41,097 bases of DNA from Treponema sp. (GCA_024402665.1 JAKSTI010000018.1:1-41097); one strand, 5' to 3'; shown: positions 32,909-41,097, counted from the first letter of the stretch. The notes: generated by a model not told the origin, from the sequence alone. Made by a program: numbers and translations.

Positions 32909-33437
32909 TTTTTAAAGCCTCACAAACTGTTTCAGAACCTTCCTTTGCAAATTTTAACTGCTCTTCTTTTGGAATTTTGTCATATACAGCATTAATCTTT
33001 TCGACCTCAGCTAAATCTACTGAAGAATCTTTATTTTTTTCTTTTAAGTTTGCAGCCATTTCTTCAGTTAATAATTTCATATAGGCAAGAACGGAAACAA
33101 CTTGAACTTCCGAAAGTTCTTTCAATTGATTAACTGCCTTTATCTGTAAAGCAGAAAATGTTTTTGTAGAAGTATAAGAAGCTCCAGGAGATGCAAGAGA
33201 AAATTCATAAGCTTTTGGTTCATATGATACTTTTTTATTAATGAAACTTTGTTCTCCAAGAATTGTTGCATAGCTAACTTGATATAATCTGCATAAATCC
33301 TTTACAACTTTTACAGAAGGTTCAACATCTCCATTTTCATACTTAATATACATTTGTCGTGAAATATTAAGAAACTCTGCAACATAGGATTGGGAATAAT
33401 TATGTAATGTTCTTAATTTTTTTATTGATTCAAACAC
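32895..33437 (-). CDS. XRE-family antitoxin partner of MazF
   Basis: A 180-aa protein with an N-terminal HTH_3 (Cro/C1) domain, residues about 5-60 (LRTLHNYSQSYVAEFLNISRQMYIKYENGDVEPS), and a helical C-terminal half (about 95-175) that probably wraps the toxin. Classical MazF partners are AbrB-type MazE, so this is a non-standard pairing. The start is a GTG at 33437, 6 nt after a TATTCT -10 with a good TTGACT -35, so a leaderless GTG start is predicted. It would repress its own promoter and neutralise the toxin; both are inferred from the class. Confidence 0.8.
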   Translation of the reverse strand: MFESIKKLRTLHNYSQSYVAEFLNISRQMYIKYENGDVEPSVKVVKDLCRLYQVSYATILGEQSFINKKVSYEPKAYEFSLASPGASYTSTKTFSALQIKAVNQLKELSEVQVVSVLAYMKLLTEEMAANLKEKNKDSSVDLAEVEKINAVYDKIPKEEQLKFAKEGSETVCEALKNDTW

Positions 33438-33443
33438 AAAATT

Positions 33444-33472
33444 AGAATAACTTGTTATTTATTTAAAGTCAA
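33444..33472 (-). promoter_or_regulatory. Promoter of the XRE/mazF unit
   Basis: Minus strand: TTGACT (33472-33467), 17 nt, TATTCT (33449-33444), then 6 nt to the GTG. This is one of the best-spaced promoters in the window. Confidence 0.65.
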
Positions 33473-33519
33473 TTCTTTTTTACAGTGTATATTATTTTTT
33501 ACATTACCTGATATAATCC

Positions 33520-34458
33520 TTATTCCATCAAAGTAAAAAAATAACTGGTAACATCATCTTCGTCCATGCCGGAAAGAAGCCAGGAATTGGTGTGAAAAAG
33601 AATCTGGGCTGGAGTGGAGTCTTTTCTGATATAGGCAAGTGCATACATTCCTACCCGGTTGTCGCAGCTGGCCGCAACATAATTTTCCAAAGCTGGTCTC
33701 TGTAAAAATATCATACTATGACTGTCACGAACTTCTGTTACTTCTGGTGTTCCATGATGAGAAAAATCTGTTGAAATCAGCAAAAAATCTTTCTGGCGTT
33801 TTTCTTTTGAATTAAAATATGGTTCTATGACTTCTGCCAGTTTTTGTGCATAAGGAACATTCATTGGAGCTTCAGTAACTACTGCCACAACCACCACTTT
33901 TGCCTCTGGAAAATATTTTTTTATGTATGGCATTAGAGTTGAAGCACCATGTTCTACTGTAAACATCTGATTATCAGCCTGTACATCCAGAGCATTTTTT
34001 ATTTCACCTGTGATTTCCAGATTTGACTGAACATATTTTCCGTTAGTACAATCCCATTGAACTTCCGCCACAGAATAATCATAACAGCTTAAACCAAAAT
34101 GGGAGGGACAGATGATGAAAAAATTTTCCACATCCCGTCTTTCTTTAATTTCACTAAACCAGGTGTCTATAAGCTTATCTGTTAATTGATGATGGCTTAC
34201 TGTTCCACACCAGGGATAAAAATTTTGTGGAAGAGAATAATCTGCTTTTGGCCATAAAAGCCATTCTGGTGCCATATAATTATCGCTGGCCCAGGTTGGC
34301 ATTATAGGAAGAGCTGATAAAGTTTCGACTTTTTGTGCAGTTCCAAGATTCTTCTGACTTTTACTGCAGCCTGAAAAAAGCATAATAAAAATCAGAAGAA
34401 AAAGAATTGTTCTAATTGTCTTTTGGCAATGACCAGTTTGCTTTCCAGAAAGGTTCAT
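33520..34458 (-). CDS. Memo-family lipoprotein (AmmeMemoRadiSam system protein B-like)
   Basis: A 312-aa protein with a basic N-terminus, hydrophobic stretch and lipobox LFSGC (Cys31), so it is probably a lipoprotein outside the cytoplasm. The mature part matches the Memo family, a dioxygenase-like fold: GTVSHHQLTDKLIDTWFSEI, FFIICPSHFG, EHGASTLMPYIKKYFPEAKVVVVAV, and LLISTDFSHHGTPE, with the family's metal-region histidines. Memo proteins elsewhere are cytoplasmic and encoded beside AMMECR1 and a radical SAM gene. The start overlaps the end of the DUF3160 gene by 47 nt; ATG 34458 is preferred over an in-frame GTG at 34464. Function unknown. Confidence 0.75.
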   Translation of the reverse strand: MNLSGKQTGHCQKTIRTILFLLIFIMLFSGCSKSQKNLGTAQKVETLSALPIMPTWASDNYMAPEWLLWPKADYSLPQNFYPWCGTVSHHQLTDKLIDTWFSEIKERRDVENFFIICPSHFGLSCYDYSVAEVQWDCTNGKYVQSNLEITGEIKNALDVQADNQMFTVEHGASTLMPYIKKYFPEAKVVVVAVVTEAPMNVPYAQKLAEVIEPYFNSKEKRQKDFLLISTDFSHHGTPEVTEVRDSHSMIFLQRPALENYVAASCDNRVGMYALAYIRKDSTPAQILFHTNSWLLSGMDEDDVTSYFFTLME

Positions 34459-37150
34459 AAGCACTTAAATCCTTTTCGTTGTAAACTGTCTGCTTCCACT
34501 GTTCATCTGTAAGACGGTCACCCATAGAATGATAGAATTCGTAATAAGAAGGAATAAATCCTACAGCAATACGTTTTCCACCCTGACCATCATTTAAAGG
34601 AACATAAATCTTTTTAGCAGGACCAACACCAACTTCCAGAACTACTCCAAATTCTGTATTTGTGAAAACATCGGCAACACAAGCCATCTTCTTTTCGTCG
34701 CCATCAATATAACCTGAATAATCAACAATAAGTCTTGTAAGAGAAGATGGAATTGTTCGAATCCAGTTGTTTTCTTTTTCTGAAATTGGCTTGTCACTGA
34801 TTTCATTTAAAACAATGTCGTAAGCCATTGAATATATGTCATAAAGTCCGTTCAATTTTGTTTTTGCAGAGGCATCAATAAGATTATATTTGTTCATAAT
34901 CTTAGTCAGATTATCTACAGAAAGAAGACTATATTTCCAGAAATCTAAATCTGGTTCAATGTAGTTTATAAAAGATGGCACTGGCTTTGTTCTGTAAGTT
35001 GGTTCCAAATCATCACCGCCGGCACGCTCTGCATAAACTTGTTTTACATAAAGAATTGTGTCGTGACGAAGTTCTGCCCAAGTTGAATGTGCTGCATTAA
35101 GAGCTTTAATACTCCACAATGGAGATTCAGTAAAGTAGAAACCCTGTCCCTGTTCAAAATTTGCCTGAGCTTTTATAGTAGCAAGCACATTGGTATAGTA
35201 TGTCTGAGTCCAGAATTTTTCATCAAACTTGCTGTATTCACTCTGAAGCTCATTAAGTGTTTCTTTTAATTCTTTTCCACCATAAAAATGATTAACATCA
35301 CCATTAATTTCAGATTTTTCATAATCATCTTTAAGAAGTAATTCTGCTGTTTTTGAACCAAATACTTTCATAATATCAAGTCCGCGAACAAAGTCTCTGC
35401 TGTAGATTGTTGGTGCACAAACCTGCTGATGAACATTGGAATCATATGTAAATCTCTGACCAAGGAAACGCCAGCCCATTGGAGGTTTTAATCCGTCTTC
35501 TGAAGGTCCCAGGAACACTGAATTTCCGCTGATTGCAGGAGGTCTTAATCTTTCATGACAGATTCTTACGATTTCTTCATAATTTTTTACATCAGAAGCC
35601 CATTCGCTAAAATCTGTTACATTTTGTTCTTTCCAGATTGGAAGTACATCTGCAAAACCTAAATCATCTGACATACCAATTAATTCTGTAATTGGATCAA
35701 AAAGAGCTTCCCATTCTTTGTATAAATCTGGATTATTTTTTACTGTATCTGTAATTGCCATTGCAATCGAAAGCATTTTTTTCATTTCGTCGTCTGTTTT
35801 AGGATTAAAACCACTTTTTGCAATACAGAAATGAATGCGTCCAAACCACATCTGAGCACGGAAATAAGCTTCAAGCCTACCATTTTTTGTATAATGGCCT
35901 CTTGGTTTATACTGAGTAAAATCTTCCCTTGTTTCAAAAATGGCAGTTTCTGATCTAGGGCCCAGATTCATTACAGAATTATAATCTTTTACAACTTTTT
36001 CTGAGTATTCTGAAAGGATTGCATCCTTATCAGGAAATTTTTCATTTGTTGGACGTCCCCAGTCATCATATTCCTGTACAGGAGCCATACGAAGACAAAT
36101 TTCTGGAACCTGGAAATAATTAATTGCCTTCTCTTTTACATCTTCTGGCAAATCAGTTCTTGCTTCCAAAGCTGAAATAAAATGCTTTGTAATTTCTAAT
36201 AATTTTGGAATAAAGAAATTTTCTTCTGTGTCTGCAAGAAGTTTATCAAAAATTTTATGCTGGGAATGTGCAATTAAATCTGTTGTAATAAATACAGGAG
36301 TAATTTTGTTTAATTCAGTATAACTGTTAATAAAATCATCAACTTCTGGATAATCTGGCCATTTAGCATCCTGAATAGCAAGTCTGTTTTTTTCAAGCGA
36401 TTTTTTAACATTATCTGACAAAGCAGTATAACCTGCTACAGGATAGAATGTTTCTGGCACACCATTTGTACGGTAAAGCATGGAAATTACTTTCTGGTAA
36501 TCCAAACCACCGGAAAGTGCAATCAAATCTGCACCATAAACATAACCAGTTTTTCCATTATATTCTGCCTTATAGAAAAAATTGTAGCATTCACCAAAAT
36601 AATAATATCCATAAGCTCTGGAATACCATTCCTCAGTGTCTCCATTTCTTATTATTCCATCAGGATCTATTTTAATAATAGTTCCCAAAGGTATTGGAGT
36701 TCCTTTCATGGCAGGATTTTTCATTACCCATCTTTTTTCACCGTCAACTTCTTTTAAGGTAAAATTGTCTGGGCTATAAAGTTCACAAACTTCACTTCCA
36801 ACTACTGCAGTTGTATAATCTGATGTTTGTACTAAGCCAAAACTGTCCAATTCACCAAATTTCAACTCATCTTTAAGATACTTTGCATGAGCTTTTGCAG
36901 TTGTTCCAGAAGGGCTGCCAGAAAGATTAATTGTATTTAAAACAAGGTTCAGTGATTCAGGTTCATTCATATCATAATTAAATGCCAGAACCGATTTATC
37001 TGAATCTTCCTGAGAGGTAGAATCAGCATTTGTAACAGTAACTTCCGGAGTTTTTGCTTCTTCGGTTTTTGTTACCTGTTTCTCTTTTTTTGAACAAGAA
37101 ATAAGACTCAGCGCAAGAACTGCTGAAATCAATAAAAAAAATTTTTTCAT
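34412..37150 (-). CDS. DUF3160-family lipoprotein
   Basis: A 912-aa exported lipoprotein: MKKFFLLISAVLALSLISC with Cys19, then a charged Thr/Ser/Glu-rich linker to about residue 55. An SH3-like segment may lie at about 150-210 (YYFGECYNFFYKAEYNGKTGYVYG). The rest is the DUF3160 domain: FITTDLIAHSQHKIFDKLLADTE, QYKPRGHYTKNGRLEAYFRAQMWFGRIHF, PPMGWRFLGQRFTYDS and the ELRHDTILYVKQVYAE region. No activity is known for the family. GGGAGA precedes the ATG at 37150 and TATAAT lies about 30 nt upstream. It is co-transcribed with the overlapping Memo gene and divergent from the AMMECR1 fusion gene. Confidence 0.85.
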   Translation of the reverse strand: MKKFFLLISAVLALSLISCSKKEKQVTKTEEAKTPEVTVTNADSTSQEDSDKSVLAFNYDMNEPESLNLVLNTINLSGSPSGTTAKAHAKYLKDELKFGELDSFGLVQTSDYTTAVVGSEVCELYSPDNFTLKEVDGEKRWVMKNPAMKGTPIPLGTIIKIDPDGIIRNGDTEEWYSRAYGYYYFGECYNFFYKAEYNGKTGYVYGADLIALSGGLDYQKVISMLYRTNGVPETFYPVAGYTALSDNVKKSLEKNRLAIQDAKWPDYPEVDDFINSYTELNKITPVFITTDLIAHSQHKIFDKLLADTEENFFIPKLLEITKHFISALEARTDLPEDVKEKAINYFQVPEICLRMAPVQEYDDWGRPTNEKFPDKDAILSEYSEKVVKDYNSVMNLGPRSETAIFETREDFTQYKPRGHYTKNGRLEAYFRAQMWFGRIHFCIAKSGFNPKTDDEMKKMLSIAMAITDTVKNNPDLYKEWEALFDPITELIGMSDDLGFADVLPIWKEQNVTDFSEWASDVKNYEEIVRICHERLRPPAISGNSVFLGPSEDGLKPPMGWRFLGQRFTYDSNVHQQVCAPTIYSRDFVRGLDIMKVFGSKTAELLLKDDYEKSEINGDVNHFYGGKELKETLNELQSEYSKFDEKFWTQTYYTNVLATIKAQANFEQGQGFYFTESPLWSIKALNAAHSTWAELRHDTILYVKQVYAERAGGDDLEPTYRTKPVPSFINYIEPDLDFWKYSLLSVDNLTKIMNKYNLIDASAKTKLNGLYDIYSMAYDIVLNEISDKPISEKENNWIRTIPSSLTRLIVDYSGYIDGDEKKMACVADVFTNTEFGVVLEVGVGPAKKIYVPLNDGQGGKRIAVGFIPSYYEFYHSMGDRLTDEQWKQTVYNEKDLSAYEPFWKANWSLPKDN

Positions 37151-37225
37151 AATTTCTCCCAATTGTTAGTAGAATAATTATATTTTAAAGTTTAAATGAT
37201 TTCCATAATGTGACATATTAGAATC
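37151..37225. promoter_or_regulatory. Divergent promoter region of the Memo/DUF3160/AMMECR1 cluster
   Basis: Minus strand: a TATAAT (about 37178-37183) with a leader and GGGAGA before the DUF3160 start. Plus strand: TTTAAA (37191-37196), 17 nt, CATATT (37214-37219), 6 nt to the ATG at 37226. The two promoters are back to back in 75 nt, so joint control is possible. Confidence 0.45.
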
Positions 37226-38713
37226 ATGAAAAATCTGATTAAATACATCCTGTTTTTCTCTGCCTTTTTTTTAATTTTGATTCTCTCAGTCAGCTGCAGT
37301 AAAACTAAAACTAATGTGTTTATTAGCGACAGACACGGACTTTCGTTTAATCCTGTAAAGCTTCAGATTTTGACCAGATCTGGAAATAAAGAAAATGCAA
37401 ATACTCTGGTTCTTTTTGACCACCACAATGATGTTTCTTCTGACCTTTCATCTGTAAAAAGCTATAACTGGGTTGGAAACCTTATAGATGAAGGCTTAGT
37501 TAATAAAGTTATTTGGGTTTCTGCACTTAAACTGAATGATTTAGAAATTGCTTCCAGAAAAAACTGGCTGATTAATAATATGGAAAAAACTTCTCCTGAA
37601 TTTCAGGAAAAAGTTCTGTCTGCTTTTGAAATAATTGATTTTGAAACTTTATCAAAAAGAAAGCTGAAAAATGCCGTAATCACTTTTGATTTTGACATTC
37701 TTACAGAAAACTGCGGCCAGACTTTTAATGAACAAAGTGCCTTTATTAAAAAAGCAGTAAAGTGGATGAAAAAATCTGAATCTCCACTAGTTACCCTCGC
37801 TCTTTCAGCTGTGTATCAGGCAAATCCGGAAGAAACCTGGAACTGGCTTGCCACATTTTTAGAAAACGCTGATTTTTCTGGTGACTGGTATTTTCAAAGC
37901 GGTTACTACAATGAACAAAACGAAAGCAACGAAGATTTAACAGGCTGGGCAAACTGGAAAAAATCACCACAAATTTTTAATCACTATGAAAACAGTTTTT
38001 ATAAAGGTGCTTATTTATGGTTGAATGCGCCATTAAAAATACAAAAGCTTCTTGGAAGTAAAAACCTTGCTCCTTTTGGTGGAAGTGCCACAGAAGATGT
38101 AATTCAGATTTTTAATCAGGCTAATAAAAACTATTCTTCAGATTTTAATTCCCTTAATTCTTTTAAAACCATGGAACACATGACTCAAATTGCCAGAAAT
38201 GCCATTGAGCAGACAGTTGACGGGAAAATGTTTTATCCATTGGAACAAAATATAAGTTTTACAAATCCGGAAAGTAAAGGAATTGCAGTACGAATCAGAA
38301 CAACAGAAAACGATAAAGGTTGTTATGCCCTGTATTCCTGCAAATTTGAAGATGCTTCTATAGAATATGCAGCCTGTGAAGCCGCAAAAGATCCTCGATA
38401 TGGTTTTCTTACTTCTACCACAGACCAAAACCTTTTTATTAATATCACAATTTTTGATTCCTGGACCCAGATGAAAGACTGTTACGATTTTATTCCCGGC
38501 TACGATTCTCTTTTAATAGAAGACCTGGCTTTTACAAATAAAGACGAACAGTTTACTCTTTTACAAAGTGCCATTGCCAGCGAATATAACTGCTCCAAAG
38601 ACGATTTTCTGGAACGAATCTGCCGCAAAGCAAAACTTCCAGCCGACTATTATAAAACCGGAAATCTGAAATTTTACAAAGCCGCATCTATTACTTTTAC
38701 GGATGGGTTATAA
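37226..38713 (+). CDS. Lipoprotein fusing an arginase-like (UPF0489-like) domain to AMMECR1
   Basis: A 495-aa protein with signal and lipobox LSVSC (Cys24). Residues about 30-300 look like an arginase/UPF0489-type fold: LVLFDHHNDV (Asp65, His67, Asp69; compare DAHxD) and AVITFDFDIL (Asp155, Asp157; compare SxDxD), then SPLVTLALSAVYQANPEETWNWLATFL. Residues about 315-490 match AMMECR1: MTQIARNAIEQTVDGK, KGCYALYSC in place of LRGCIGT, AACEAAKDPRYGF, NLFINITIFDSWTQM, FIPGYDSLLI and DDFLERICRKAKLPADYY. The partner Memo lipoprotein is encoded in the divergent unit. No function is known. The AMMECR1 match is the firmer of the two. Confidence 0.7.
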   Translation: MKNLIKYILFFSAFFLILILSVSCSKTKTNVFISDRHGLSFNPVKLQILTRSGNKENANTLVLFDHHNDVSSDLSSVKSYNWVGNLIDEGLVNKVIWVSALKLNDLEIASRKNWLINNMEKTSPEFQEKVLSAFEIIDFETLSKRKLKNAVITFDFDILTENCGQTFNEQSAFIKKAVKWMKKSESPLVTLALSAVYQANPEETWNWLATFLENADFSGDWYFQSGYYNEQNESNEDLTGWANWKKSPQIFNHYENSFYKGAYLWLNAPLKIQKLLGSKNLAPFGGSATEDVIQIFNQANKNYSSDFNSLNSFKTMEHMTQIARNAIEQTVDGKMFYPLEQNISFTNPESKGIAVRIRTTENDKGCYALYSCKFEDASIEYAACEAAKDPRYGFLTSTTDQNLFINITIFDSWTQMKDCYDFIPGYDSLLIEDLAFTNKDEQFTLLQSAIASEYNCSKDDFLERICRKAKLPADYYKTGNLKFYKAASITFTDGL

Positions 38714-38800
38714 CCTATTTATACATTTCGTGCAAATCACACAAAAATCAGGCGTTCCCACATTAAATTTTTACTTTAATTTGTTAAATTGCCTAACTAA

Positions 38801-38829
38801 TTGTATCTTTTATTTTATTTCACTAGAAT
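38801..38829 (+). promoter_or_regulatory. Promoter of glutamine synthetase III
   Basis: TTGTAT (38801-38806), 17 nt, TAGAAT (38824-38829). A normal leader follows with a small hairpin CTGC-AAAGAC-GCAG (about 38838-38851) just before AGGAG (38855-38859). No sigma-54 -24/-12 element is seen despite the nitrogen role and the rpoN gene nearby. Confidence 0.55.
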
Positions 38830-38865
38830 AAAAGCAACTGCAAAGACGCAGAACAGGAGCCTCCC

Positions 38866-40959
38866 ATGAATAATATCGATTTGCCTGAGATTTTTGGAAG
38901 TCTGGTTTTTAATCAGTCTGTTATGAAAGAAATGCTGCCTTCACAAACATACAAGGCACTCAAGCACACAATGGAGGAAGGAACTCCTTTAAACCTGGAA
39001 GTTGCAAATCAGGTTGCAGAAGCAATGAAAAACTGGGCAATTTCTAAAGGTGCCACTCACTATTCACACTGGTTCCAGCCATTAACTGGTATTACTGCAG
39101 AAAAACACGATTCTTTCCTTACTCCAGAAGATGAAGGAAAAATCATAATGAGCTTTAGCGGAAAAGAATTGATTAAAGGTGAACCAGATGCATCATCTTT
39201 CCCAAGTGGCGGCAAACGTTCAACTTTTGAAGCTCGTGGTTACACAGTTTGGGATCCAACTTCATATCCTTTCGTAAAAGATCACACACTTTGTATTCCT
39301 ACAGCATTCTGTTCCTGGACCGGTGAAGCACTTGATAAAAAAACTCCACTTTTACGTTCAATGGAAAGCTTAAATGAACAATCCCTTCGTATTCTTAAAC
39401 TTTTCGGAAACGATGCAAAACATGTTACAACAACAATGGGACCAGAACAGGAATATTTCCTTGTTGATGAAAAACTTTATCAGAAACGCAAAGACCTAAA
39501 AATGTGTGGCAGAACTCTTTTTGGTTCACGCCCAGTAAAAGGTCAGGAAATGGATGACCAGTATTTTGCCGCAATTAAGCCTCGTGTTATTGAGTATATG
39601 GAAGATTTAAATACTGAACTTTGGAAGCTTGGTATTTATGCAAAAACAGAACACAACGAAGGGGCTCCAGCTCAGCACGAAATGGCCCCAATTTTTACAA
39701 CTTCTAACCTTGCAGCAGACCAGAATCAGCTGACAATGGAAATTATGAAAAAAGTTGCACGCCGTCACGGATTAATTTGTCTTCTTCACGAAAAACCATT
39801 TGCAGGTGTTGCAGGAAGCGGTAAACACAACAACTGGTCCATTGCTACAGACAAAGGTGAAAATCTTTTTGCCCCAGGAAAAACTCCACGAGACAATGCA
39901 CAGTTCCTTTTATTTTTGACTGCCGTTATTAAAGCAGTTGATGATAACCAAGATTTGCTCCGTTATTCAGTAGCAAGTGCTGGAAACGATAACCGTCTTG
40001 GTGTAATTGAAGCGCCTCCTGCAATTATGTCCATTTATATTGGAGATGAACTGGAAGCTGTTCTTTCTTCTATTAAAGATGGAAAATCTTATACAAATCA
40101 GGCTGGAAGCAAACTTAACATTGGTGTTGATGTTTTACCTGGTATTCCAAAAGATTCAACAGACCGCAACAGAACTTCACCATTTGCATTTACAGGAAAC
40201 CGCTTTGAATTCCGTTCAGTAGGAAGCTCTCTTTCAATCAGTGGTCCAAACACAATTTTGAATGCTATTCTTGCAAATACTTTGTGTGATTTTGCAGATG
40301 AATTGGAAAAATCTAAAAACTTTGATGAAGATTTACAGGCTCTTATTAAACGAGAAATCACTGCTCACTGGAAAATTCTTTTTAACGGAAACGGATACAC
40401 AGAAGACTGGGTAAAAGAAGCTGAAAAACGTGGTCTTAAAAATTACCGTACAACTCCAGATGCAATTGAACACTATCTTGATAAAAAGAATCTTGATTTG
40501 TTCACTCGCATGCAGATTTATACTCCAGATGAAATGAAAAGTCACTACGACATTAAGCTGGAAAAATACTGCCAGGTTTTGAATATCGAAGTAAACACCA
40601 TGGTAAAAATGGTAAACAAAGATATTATTCCTGCTGCAATGAAATACATGAATGTTCTTGCTGATACAGTTTATAAAATGACTAAAGCATGGTCTGGAGC
40701 CAGCAGTGTAGCTTCAAACCTTCTTCGCTCTTTAGATAAACTTACTGCCGATTTGGAAAAAACAACTGTAGAACTTACAAAACAGCATGCAAAAACCAAA
40801 GATATAAAAGATCTTCTTAAAGCAGCAAAATCTTATGCTCAGGATATTCTTCCAGTCATGGCAAATGTTCGTTCTGTTGCCGACCAGATAGAAGAACTTC
40901 TTGGTGAAGAATACAAACCTTTCCCAAGCTACGAAGATTTGTTATTCAGTGTTCAGTAA
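38866..40959 (+). CDS. glnN: Glutamine synthetase type III
   Basis: ATP-dependent synthesis of glutamine from glutamate and ammonia; type III enzymes are large dodecamers found in Bacteroidetes, spirochaetes and others. Length 697 aa fits. Visible: [21 protein letters not shown] near the N-terminus, [19 protein letters not shown], the metal-site segment [27 protein letters not shown], the [20 protein letters not shown] segment, and [21 protein letters not shown]. The C-terminal helical part (about 560-690) is typical of type III. AGGAG lies 6 nt before the ATG. It is transcribed alone. Confidence 0.95.
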   Translation: MNNIDLPEIFGSLVFNQSVMKEMLPSQTYKALKHTMEEGTPLNLEVANQVAEAMKNWAISKGATHYSHWFQPLTGITAEKHDSFLTPEDEGKIIMSFSGKELIKGEPDASSFPSGGKRSTFEARGYTVWDPTSYPFVKDHTLCIPTAFCSWTGEALDKKTPLLRSMESLNEQSLRILKLFGNDAKHVTTTMGPEQEYFLVDEKLYQKRKDLKMCGRTLFGSRPVKGQEMDDQYFAAIKPRVIEYMEDLNTELWKLGIYAKTEHNEGAPAQHEMAPIFTTSNLAADQNQLTMEIMKKVARRHGLICLLHEKPFAGVAGSGKHNNWSIATDKGENLFAPGKTPRDNAQFLLFLTAVIKAVDDNQDLLRYSVASAGNDNRLGVIEAPPAIMSIYIGDELEAVLSSIKDGKSYTNQAGSKLNIGVDVLPGIPKDSTDRNRTSPFAFTGNRFEFRSVGSSLSISGPNTILNAILANTLCDFADELEKSKNFDEDLQALIKREITAHWKILFNGNGYTEDWVKEAEKRGLKNYRTTPDAIEHYLDKKNLDLFTRMQIYTPDEMKSHYDIKLEKYCQVLNIEVNTMVKMVNKDIIPAAMKYMNVLADTVYKMTKAWSGASSVASNLLRSLDKLTADLEKTTVELTKQHAKTKDIKDLLKAAKSYAQDILPVMANVRSVADQIEELLGEEYKPFPSYEDLLFSVQ

Positions 40960-41030
40960 GCGGGCGTTTCCTTCGCTAACGCTCAGGTCGGGCTTTCCAG
41001 AGCTCCGCTAATCGCTACGAACAAAAAAAA
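40960..41030. repeat. GC-rich dispersed repeat
   Basis: GC-rich block directly after the glnN stop (GCGGGCGTTTCC, GGTCGGGCTTTCC, AGCTCCGCTAATCGCTACG) ended by an A tract. It shares the AGCGGAGCT / GAAACxCCCG signature with the block at 158-292, in opposite orientation. It is non-coding. Confidence 0.5.
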
Positions 41031-41049
41031 GACTGTTTGATTAATGAAG

Positions 41050-41071
41050 TGTACCCCAATTATTGGACACT
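41050..41071 (-). mobile_element. Terminal inverted repeat of an IS3-family element (element continues right)
   Basis: TGTACCCCAATTATTGGACA with an ACTTT continuation has the form of an IS3-family terminal repeat (TGTnCCCC...TGGACA). It immediately follows, on the minus strand, the end of a reading frame that looks like the tail of the IS3 integrase. Only the 3' end of the element is inside the window. Confidence 0.6.
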
Positions 41072-41097
41072 TTAACTAACGGCTTGAAAGGACTTGG
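41072..41097 (-). CDS. IS3-family transposase OrfB, C-terminal tail only
   Basis: Minus-strand frame reading ...KSFQAVS then TAA at 41074-41072. IS3 OrfB proteins commonly end in a YR-x-KS-type tail close to the terminal repeat, as here. Only seven codons are visible, so the call depends on the adjacent inverted repeat. Confidence 0.45.

Noticed and set aside
34458..34464. GTG at 34464 as start of the Memo-like lipoprotein
   Set aside because: The ATG at 34458 is two codons downstream in the same frame and is the more usual start; neither has a strong ribosome site, so this stays slightly uncertain.
38714..38865. Glutamine riboswitch upstream of glnN
   Set aside because: Only one small hairpin (CTGC/GCAG) lies in a 30-nt leader; the conserved glnA RNA motif core is not visible.

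Overview
The window looks like chromosomal DNA of a host-associated (rumen or gut type) Treponema or close spirochaete. It is AT-rich. It carries many lipoproteins with relaxed spirochaetal lipoboxes, a RpoN gene with a glutamine-rich N-terminus, a type III glutamine synthetase, a cytosolic GH120-type beta-xylosidase and short GC-rich dispersed repeats. The genus is an inference from protein character and repeat style; there is no rRNA in the window to prove it.

Layout. 1-400: a strong promoter firing left out of the window and a GC-rich dispersed repeat. 399-4046: a heterodimeric ABC exporter pair ending at a clear terminator. 4184-7515: GH120 beta-xylosidase, then YbaK and NH3-dependent NAD synthetase. 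7529-13418 (minus): a five-gene operon of LolD-like ATPase, two FtsX-type permeases, a LolA-like periplasmic protein and a probable outer-membrane beta-barrel, preceded by a structured leader. 13684-15144: rpoN (minus). 15192-18419: a DUF1015 protein and RecQ. 18482-18780: tRNA-Leu(CAA) with a duplicated 3' end. 18782-22615: ComM/YifB, a PHP phosphoesterase and a double cyclic-nucleotide-domain regulator. 22623-23075: tRNA-Thr(CGT) followed by two repeat units that each end in a copy of the tRNA 3' end. 23076-26325: a PlsC-like acyltransferase with a zinc ribbon, PanE-like reductase, and a BspA-like lipoprotein behind a promoter whose spacer is an (AT)n tract. 26378-32564: an ABC exporter, an orphan beta-class DNA methyltransferase, a peptidoglycan-binding protein, UppP and a bifunctional Nnr. 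32570-33437: XRE/MazF toxin-antitoxin pair. 33520-38713: three lipoproteins, namely Memo-like, DUF3160, and an arginase-like plus AMMECR1 fusion. 38866-40959: glutamine synthetase III. 40960-41097: a GC-rich repeat and the 3' end of an IS3-family element running off the right edge.

The most unusual items are: (1) repeat units of about 175-187 bp behind two different tRNA genes, each carrying a copy of the tRNA 3' end plus an inverted T-arm copy, recalling the E. coli tyrT 178-bp repeats; (2) Memo and AMMECR1 family proteins that both appear to be exported lipoproteins, grouped with DUF3160; (3) a probable phase-variable promoter; (4) about ten genes whose -10 hexamer lies only 5-7 nt before the start codon, implying widespread leaderless mRNAs; and (5) a Lol-like export operon that includes its own candidate outer-membrane barrel.

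No CRISPR array, prophage or plasmid origin is visible. Genes were called from protein-family recognition and from start-site signals; no database search was possible.
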